Shown: positions 5,535-9,375 of the stretch, piece by piece
Numbering within the stretch: position 1 is the stretch's first letter
How the letters are laid out: each line of letters begins with the position of its first letter
DNA from: Desulfobacteraceae bacterium
GTDB taxonomy: Bacteria > Desulfobacterota > Desulfobulbia > Desulfobulbales > Desulfobulbaceae
Direction of reading: 5' to 3'
Length of the DNA stretch: 9,375 nucleotides
NCBI GenBank assembly: GCA_022837185.1
Contig: JALHJD010000102.1
Coordinates: 1 to 9,375, forward strand
The notes under the pieces: model-generated
What the model was told of the DNA's origin: nothing
Database searches by the model: none
What the model saw: the letters and a program-made list of their open reading frames with translations, nothing else
Program-made: the position numbers and the translations under genes

Positions 5535-5909
5535 TTACACCTTCAGCCACTTCCTGGCCTCTTCCATCGTTCGAAACACCTTGGTCACGAAAGGGATTTC
5601 AGCCGGGTCGGCGGAAAACTCGTACATTCTCGCCAGGCCGAAAGCCAGGTCCGAAGGAGCCACGACCGCTGTTTTTCCCCCGATCCGTTGTTCGGGGATA
5701 TAGCGCGGGGCCCGGCTGAAGTTCAATACGTCGTCCGAGCTGAGATGATCGAGAATGCTGTCGGTCAGGTCGAACAGCACCTTTCTGGTCACCGGTCCCT
5801 TATAAAATTCGTCGACGGCCTGGGCCAATTCCTCGGCCGAGACCTCCCCCGACACAGTGAAGATGGTCAGCGATTTTTCCGGCTCGACCCGTTTAATTAT
5901 CTTTCCCAT
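5535..5909 (-). CDS. Small STAS/SpoIIAA-like protein
   Basis: A 124-residue soluble protein starting MGKIIKRVEPEKSLTIFTVS and ending PFVTKVFRTMEEARKWLKV. The pattern of an early beta strand (LTIFTVSGEVSAEEL), a helix, the central strand VLFDLTDS followed by a helix, then TAVVAPSDLAFGLARMYE and a final VFRTMEEARKWL matches the SpoIIAA-like (STAS/SEC14) group of small cytoplasmic proteins. No catalytic residues are evident. The frame stays open upstream, but that part would overlap the preceding gene and has poor composition. The ATG at 5909, with a distant GAGGG upstream, is therefore preferred. It lies 79 bp downstream of the protease gene on the same strand and is probably in the same operon. 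Its role is unknown. Confidence 0.7.
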   Translation of the reverse strand: MGKIIKRVEPEKSLTIFTVSGEVSAEELAQAVDEFYKGPVTRKVLFDLTDSILDHLSSDDVLNFSRAPRYIPEQRIGGKTAVVAPSDLAFGLARMYEFSADPAEIPFVTKVFRTMEEARKWLKV

Positions 5910-5988
5910 GGGTGTCCAATCCCTCGCAGTTTTTTCTCCCTCCCGCCTCACCGCGACCAGAAAAACGGATCGGGAAACAACCTCGCTC

Positions 5989-6699
5989 TTATTTCCAGGC
6001 AAGGTCCCGGCCGTCGATTTCCATGCGTTTGAGCACGTCCAGCCAGAGCGACAATTTCTCCGCACCGCCGAGGCGTTCGCCCCGCCATTCCTCCTTCTGC
6101 CTGGCCAGCCAGTATCCGTCCGCGTTGAAGCTGTACACGGGAACGAGGTCCGATCGATCGGTTACGGGCCGCACGTCGTTATTTTTCGTATCCAGCACCA
6201 CCGGATGCGACAGAAAGGGAAGGCGGCAGGTGAGAACCATGTGCGGCGTTCCGGTGTCCAACGTTTTGACATAGGTCAGGCGCATCCGGTCATCACCAAT
6301 ATTCATTTGGAGCAGGGTGAAATACTTGGCCAGGGCAAGGTCCTCACAATCTCCCTGGCCCCGGCGGAGCGTCTCGTACAGGGTTGCCCAGTAATCCTCC
6401 CGCCCCCATACATAGAAGTCTTCGGCGGTCTCGAAGGCGTTGAAAAACGTATTGACCGCGGCAAGCTGCTCCGCAAGGGGAGCAGCACTCTTTTCCCGGA
6501 CAAGGGCATGCCATTGCTCAACTTTCCGCAATTTCGGCGCCGGCGGCGGCTCGGGACGGACAGCTTCCGGTTCCGGCAGAGGGCGCTTGACGACCGCCGG
6601 TTTCTTCCCGCAGCCGCCCCAGAAGGCAACTGCGCAGAGAATAAAAGCGAAAAGCGTCATTTGGAACAACCCTTTTTTCCGTCGGTCAGGCCTCGTCAT
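5989..6699 (-). CDS. LapG-like transglutaminase-fold cysteine protease, putative lipoprotein
   Basis: A 236-residue protein. A basic start (MTRPDRRKKG) and hydrophobic stretch (residues 11-29) lead to Cys30 in FWGGCG, an imperfect lipobox, then a Pro-rich linker (about 40-56). The rest is a bacterial transglutaminase-like cysteine proteinase (BTLCP, LapG family, Peptidase C93) with GQGDCED (Cys118), HMVLTC (His153) and VVLDTKNNDV (Asp170) as the catalytic triad. LapG enzymes cut large surface adhesins in the periplasm to release biofilms, under control of LapD. Neither an adhesin nor LapD lies in this window, so the substrate is unknown. The ATG at 6699 was chosen because AGGAGG lies 9 bases upstream. 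It overlaps the end of the AI-2E gene by 14 bases, which indicates cotranscription. An ATG at 6732 is less likely. Confidence 0.85.
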   Translation of the reverse strand: MTRPDRRKKGLFQMTLFAFILCAVAFWGGCGKKPAVVKRPLPEPEAVRPEPPPAPKLRKVEQWHALVREKSAAPLAEQLAAVNTFFNAFETAEDFYVWGREDYWATLYETLRRGQGDCEDLALAKYFTLLQMNIGDDRMRLTYVKTLDTGTPHMVLTCRLPFLSHPVVLDTKNNDVRPVTDRSDLVPVYSFNADGYWLARQKEEWRGERLGGAEKLSLWLDVLKRMEIDGRDLAWK

Positions 6700-7849
6700 T
6701 CCCCCGAACCTCCTGTTTTCCGACATCAACAAGGACGACGCCGTAAACCTTCAGGTAGAGACTGGAAAGGGTAAGGAACGCTGTAGCGATCAGCGGGCCA
6801 TAGATTATACCCAGAAACCCGAACAAGGCCATGCCGCCGAGAATCGCCAGGAAGACCAGCAGCATGTGCATCTGAATGCGGTCGCCGACCAGTTTTGGCT
6901 TGAAAAGGTATTCCACGGTATACGAAAGCAGCATGTAAAAACCAAGGGTGGACAGCGCCAGGAGCAGCTTGCCCCCCACCAGGAAAATGAAGGTGGTGGG
7001 GATCAGCACCAGGCCGATGCCGAAAATCGGCAGAAAAGCCAGAACCGCCATGACGCTGCCCCAGAGGACCGGTGACGGGAGTCCCAGGAGATAGAAATAG
7101 CCCCCGGCGATCACCCCCTGGATAACCCCGCTGACACCATTGACGACAAGAATGGCACCGGCGATCTCTATGAACTTTTTGATCAGCAGTTCATTCTGGT
7201 CATCGGGCAGGGGGGAAAGCATCATGATGAATTTCAGCAGGCGTTCGATATCAATGAGAAGAAAATACACCACCAGGATGAGAATCATGAACTGGAGAAC
7301 AAAACTCATGATATTGGCGGCCCAGACCGAAGCCTGGCTGTAAATGAAGAGCCCGACCGTGCCAGCGAATCGGGACAGGGTTCTGGACAGATCAGCCGGT
7401 TCAAAATTTATACCCCAGCCTGCGAGAACTTGTTGTGCCTCTTGGATCAATGTATTATTTTGAATATATTGCTGCAGTTTGTACAAGAGGTTCACGTCCT
7501 TGACGTCCCTGTACAGGTTCAGGGTTTCGGTGGAAAGGGCGCCGATGCACAATGTCAGCGGGACAAAGACGATCAGGACGATCAGGCCGCAGGTCAGCAG
7601 GGACCCCATCCAGGGCGACATCCAGCGGCAAAGCCAGCTATACAACGGACGAAAAATCCCAGTGAGCAGAAAGGCAAAGATGAGCAACTGCCAGAATGGC
7701 CAAAGGACCCAGACCAGCAGCAACATCGACAGGATAAAGATGACCCAGAAAAACCTGGCCTGGATCTGGTTGAAGGGATGACCGGCGATCTGCGCAGCAG
7801 GCTGCGTCCCCGGTGATCCTCCTGCTTTTTCCCCGCTGCTCTGATTCAT
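6686..7849 (-). CDS. AI-2E family transporter (PerM/YdiK-like)
   Basis: A 387-residue integral membrane protein with a short polar N-terminus (MNQSSGEKAGG) and about eight membrane segments. The first pair is FFWVIFILSMLLLVWVLWPF and LLIFAFLLTGIFRPLY. A soluble loop follows (about residues 115-185), then a C-terminal bundle with the family-typical stretches GVIQGVIAGGYFYLLGLPSP, FLPIFGIGLVLIP and LFGFLGIIYGPLIA. The family (PF01594) includes TqsA, linked to autoinducer-2 export, and Na+/H+ antiporters, so the substrate is not settled by sequence. The frame is open up to 7954, but that longer start would collide with ilvE. The ATG at 7849 has no good ribosome site, though TATAAT lies just upstream. 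It heads the probable operon with the LapG-like and STAS-like genes and is divergent from ilvE. Confidence 0.85.
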   Translation of the reverse strand: MNQSSGEKAGGSPGTQPAAQIAGHPFNQIQARFFWVIFILSMLLLVWVLWPFWQLLIFAFLLTGIFRPLYSWLCRWMSPWMGSLLTCGLIVLIVFVPLTLCIGALSTETLNLYRDVKDVNLLYKLQQYIQNNTLIQEAQQVLAGWGINFEPADLSRTLSRFAGTVGLFIYSQASVWAANIMSFVLQFMILILVVYFLLIDIERLLKFIMMLSPLPDDQNELLIKKFIEIAGAILVVNGVSGVIQGVIAGGYFYLLGLPSPVLWGSVMAVLAFLPIFGIGLVLIPTTFIFLVGGKLLLALSTLGFYMLLSYTVEYLFKPKLVGDRIQMHMLLVFLAILGGMALFGFLGIIYGPLIATAFLTLSSLYLKVYGVVLVDVGKQEVRGNDEA

Positions 7850-7856
7850 TAGGAAA

Positions 7857-7862
7857 TTATAC
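7857..7862 (-). promoter_or_regulatory. TATAAT -10 box for the AI-2E operon
   Basis: On the minus strand TATAAT lies 7 bases before the chosen ATG at 7849, with only a weak -35 match (TTGCTT, 16-base spacing). Transcription would start at or next to the ATG, giving a nearly leaderless message. The alternative is a start codon elsewhere. The box also encodes Tyr-Asn in the upstream-open frame, so it could be coincidental. Confidence 0.35.
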
Positions 7863-7956
7863 AGACCCTCCGGCACAAAGCAAACAAAATTATCCCTTTT
7901 CCCGGACCGTCTGCTGGATATGATGGATAACCAGTTCTGAAACAAAGGTTGCACAA

Positions 7957-9042
7957 ATGCTGAACAAGGAACTTGAAATCACACTCCGCAAGGCCGACGA
8001 AAAACAGCGCAAGCCGAAACCCGATCAGAACAGCCTCGGCTTCGGCAAATACTTCACCGATCACATGTTCGTCATGCAATGGAACAGGGAGAAAGGGTGG
8101 CACGAGGCCGAGATCTGCCCGTACCACCCTTTCTCCCTGGATCCGGCCGCCATGGTTTTCCATTACGGCCAGGAAATCTTCGAAGGACTGAAAGCCTACC
8201 GCGGACCCGACAACCAGATTCTCCTTTTCCGGCCGCTGGACAATCTGAACCGCATGAACAAGTCCGCCCTGCGCATGTGCATGCCCCCTTTTCCATCCGA
8301 CACGGTCCTGAAGGCAATGAAGGCCCTTGTCTATCTGGACCGTGACTGGGTCCCCGCCAATGAAGGGGCGACCCTCTACCTGCGGCCGACGATGATCGCC
8401 ACCGAACCGGCCATCGGCCTCCGGACGTCCGAGGAATACCTCTTCTTCATCATCATGAGTCCAGTCGGCGCCTATTACGCGGAAGGATTCAATCCCGTGC
8501 GAATCTATGTCGAGGACACCTATATCCGGGCCGTCCCGGGCGGCGTCGGCGAGGCCAAGACCGGCGGCAATTACGCGGCCAGTCTCAGGGCCCAGAACGA
8601 GGCCAAGAAAAAAGGCTATGCCCAGGTCCTCTGGCTCGATGCGGTTGAACGCAAATATGTCGAGGAAGTCGGCACGTCCAATATCTTCTTTGTCATCGGC
8701 GACGAACTGATCACCTCCCCCCTGACCGGCTCCATCCTGCCCGGCGTCACCAGGGACTCGGTGCTGCAGCTTGCCCGCGACAAGGGCATCAAAACCGTGG
8801 AACGGCGCCTGTCCATCGACGAGGTGTACCAGGCCCATGACAGCGGCGCCCTCAAGGAGGCCTTCGGCACCGGGACCGCGGCGGTTATTTCGCCGGTGGG
8901 GGAACTCTGCTACAAGGACAGGGTCATCGGCATCAATAACGGCAAGCCCGGGGAGATGGCCGCCATGTTCTTCAACGAACTGCAGGCCATCCAGCGCGGC
9001 CAGAGCGAGGATCGCCACAACTGGCTGGTCCGGGTCGGCTAG
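7957..9042 (+). CDS. ilvE: Branched-chain amino acid aminotransferase
   Basis: A 361-residue class IV PLP aminotransferase. It transfers the amino group between glutamate and the keto acids of valine, leucine and isoleucine, the last step of their synthesis, in the cytoplasm. The layout matches the longer BCAT2-type enzymes: FGKYFTDHMFVMQW near residue 30, QEIFEGLKAYRG at 72-83, FRPLDNLNRMN at 91-101, and GGVGEAKTGGNYAASL with the PLP lysine at about residue 201. EEVGTSNIFFV and then SPLTGSILPGVTRDSVLQLA follow, with GTGTAAVISPVG near the end, as in the family. The ATG at 7957 has AAAGG 8 bases upstream. It stands alone between the divergent AI-2E operon and groES. Length and motifs are complete, with no sign of damage. 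Confidence 0.95.
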   Translation: MLNKELEITLRKADEKQRKPKPDQNSLGFGKYFTDHMFVMQWNREKGWHEAEICPYHPFSLDPAAMVFHYGQEIFEGLKAYRGPDNQILLFRPLDNLNRMNKSALRMCMPPFPSDTVLKAMKALVYLDRDWVPANEGATLYLRPTMIATEPAIGLRTSEEYLFFIIMSPVGAYYAEGFNPVRIYVEDTYIRAVPGGVGEAKTGGNYAASLRAQNEAKKKGYAQVLWLDAVERKYVEEVGTSNIFFVIGDELITSPLTGSILPGVTRDSVLQLARDKGIKTVERRLSIDEVYQAHDSGALKEAFGTGTAAVISPVGELCYKDRVIGINNGKPGEMAAMFFNELQAIQRGQSEDRHNWLVRVG

Positions 9043-9075
9043 CCCATGTGCCCAGGCAAACCAGAGGGAAGAGTT

Positions 9076-9103
9076 CCGGCCTAATCCACCGGTAATTTTT
9101 TTT
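9076..9103 (+). terminator. Weak terminator after ilvE
   Basis: CCGG and CCGG, extended by imperfect T-A pairing, enclose a nine-base loop and are followed by TAA and eight T. The T-run is good but the stem is short. It is placed 33 bp after the ilvE stop, as expected for a factor-independent terminator. Confidence 0.45.
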
Positions 9104-9142
9104 GCCCCCTCCCTTGATTTTTCATGAACCGTCACTATTGTT

Positions 9143-9171
9143 TTGCCCATCCAAACGGGACAAGCTGTAAA
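9143..9171 (+). promoter_or_regulatory. Possible groES promoter
   Basis: TTGCCC (9143-9148) and TGTAAA (9166-9171), spaced by 17 bases, are a four-out-of-six match to each sigma-70 hexamer. The start would be near 9178, inside the inverted repeats. No CIRCE element (TTAGCACTC-N9-GAGTGCTAA) and no convincing sigma-32 promoter were found here, although both commonly precede groES. The match is modest and could be chance. Confidence 0.3.
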
Positions 9172-9211
9172 TTTGTCCGAAATAAGCGGATTTGAGCCAG
9201 CTTCGGACAAA
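9172..9211. repeat. Inverted repeat upstream of groES
   Basis: TTTGTCCGAA (9172-9181) and TTCGGACAAA (9202-9211) are exact reverse complements 20 bases apart. A third half-copy, GGACAA at 9158-9163, makes a further dyad with 9173-9178, so three GGACAA(A) units lie within 54 bases. A second dyad, TTGAGCC (9192-9198) with GGCTCAA (9225-9231), overlaps. This could be an operator for a groE repressor or a leader hairpin; the sequence alone does not decide. Confidence 0.5.
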
Positions 9212-9274
9212 CGCTTGCCATTCCGGCTCAAGCCGAATCAATCAATCAAACTGAGAATAGTAAGGAGGAAGTCG

Positions 9275-9375
9275 ATGAAAATTCGTCCACTGAACGACCG
9301 CGTCCTGGTCAAACGACTGGAGGAAGAAGCAAAAACCGCAGGCGGGATCATCATCCCCGACACCGCCAAGGAAAA
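9275..9375 (+). CDS. groES: Co-chaperonin GroES (Hsp10), 5' part
   Basis: The first 33 codons are present before the right edge: [20 protein letters not shown] followed by [13 protein letters not shown]. This is the conserved start of GroES, including the [12 protein letters not shown] strand and the mobile loop [13 protein letters not shown] that binds GroEL. GroES caps the GroEL chamber for protein folding in the cytoplasm; groEL is expected just beyond the window. The ATG at 9275 has the strong site AAGGAGG (9262-9268) 6 bases upstream. Confidence 0.96.
   Translation, partial: MKIRPLNDRVLVKRLEEEAKTAGGIIIPDTAKE

Noticed and set aside
5523..5536. AATCCG-TG-CGGATT hairpin at the end of the STAS-like gene as a terminator
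   Set aside because: The stem is only five usable pairs, overlaps the stop codon, and has no T-run immediately after it on the minus strand.
5415..6774. Plus-strand frames across the STAS-like and LapG-like genes
   Set aside because: The minus strand carries recognisable protein folds with catalytic residues and ribosome sites. The plus-strand frames have shadow-like composition.
9114..9151. Sigma-32 heat-shock promoter for groES (CTTGAT and CCCAT-like boxes)
   Set aside because: The boxes match poorly and their spacing is too long for a sigma-32 promoter.
7849..9231. Minus-strand open frame of 460 codons opposite ilvE
   Set aside because: The plus strand encodes an intact branched-chain aminotransferase over the same bases. 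The opposite frame is a mirror effect of codon bias with no recognised motif.
9236..9249. AATC tandem triplet before groES
   Set aside because: Three copies of a four-base unit are too few to mean anything beyond chance.

Overview
The window looks like a stretch of chromosome from a moderately GC-rich Gram-negative bacterium. A member of the Desulfobacterota (formerly Deltaproteobacteria), perhaps near the Desulfobulbales, is the best guess. This rests on the GroES start, the radical SAM/SPASM maturase, a regulated USP plus SLC13 permease cassette, and a GTCATTCCGACCG-type dispersed repeat. It is an impression from protein style, not a database result. No insertion sequence, CRISPR array, tRNA or rRNA was seen.

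Layout. (A) 1-1977: the 5' end of a class I SAM methyltransferase gene runs off the left edge on the minus strand. It is divergent from a 534-residue radical SAM/SPASM protein of the peptide-maturase type, reminiscent of the SbtM 'thio(seleno)oxazole' family. No convincing precursor peptide was found beside it. (B) 1978-2392: a non-coding region whose right half is a textbook sigma-54 control region. It holds two copies of a palindromic element (20 bp identical, in inverted orientation), a perfect IHF consensus, and a near-consensus -24/-12 promoter. (C) 2393-5301: a small 56-residue protein, a USP-fold protein with an N-terminal extension, and an SLC13 anion permease with two cytoplasmic RCK_C domains. 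The small protein and the USP extension share a short TPR-like motif, which suggests they work together. The permease sits behind a 291-nt hairpin-rich spacer containing a terminator-like element.

(D) 5302-5534: a spacer with a dispersed repeat and hairpins. (E) 7849-5535, minus strand: an AI-2E family permease, a LapG-like transglutaminase-fold cysteine protease predicted to be a lipoprotein, and a small STAS/SpoIIAA-like protein. They probably form one transcription unit, since the first two overlap. (F) 7957-9042: branched-chain amino acid aminotransferase IlvE, divergent from the AI-2E gene. (G) 9043-9375: a spacer with inverted repeats, then the start of groES, cut off by the right edge.

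The most interesting part is region C with its control region B. It appears to be a sigma-54 and enhancer-controlled anion-transport cassette with a small protein and a USP-like partner that share a module. The substrate and signal are unknown; sulfate or a dicarboxylate is plausible for the permease family.
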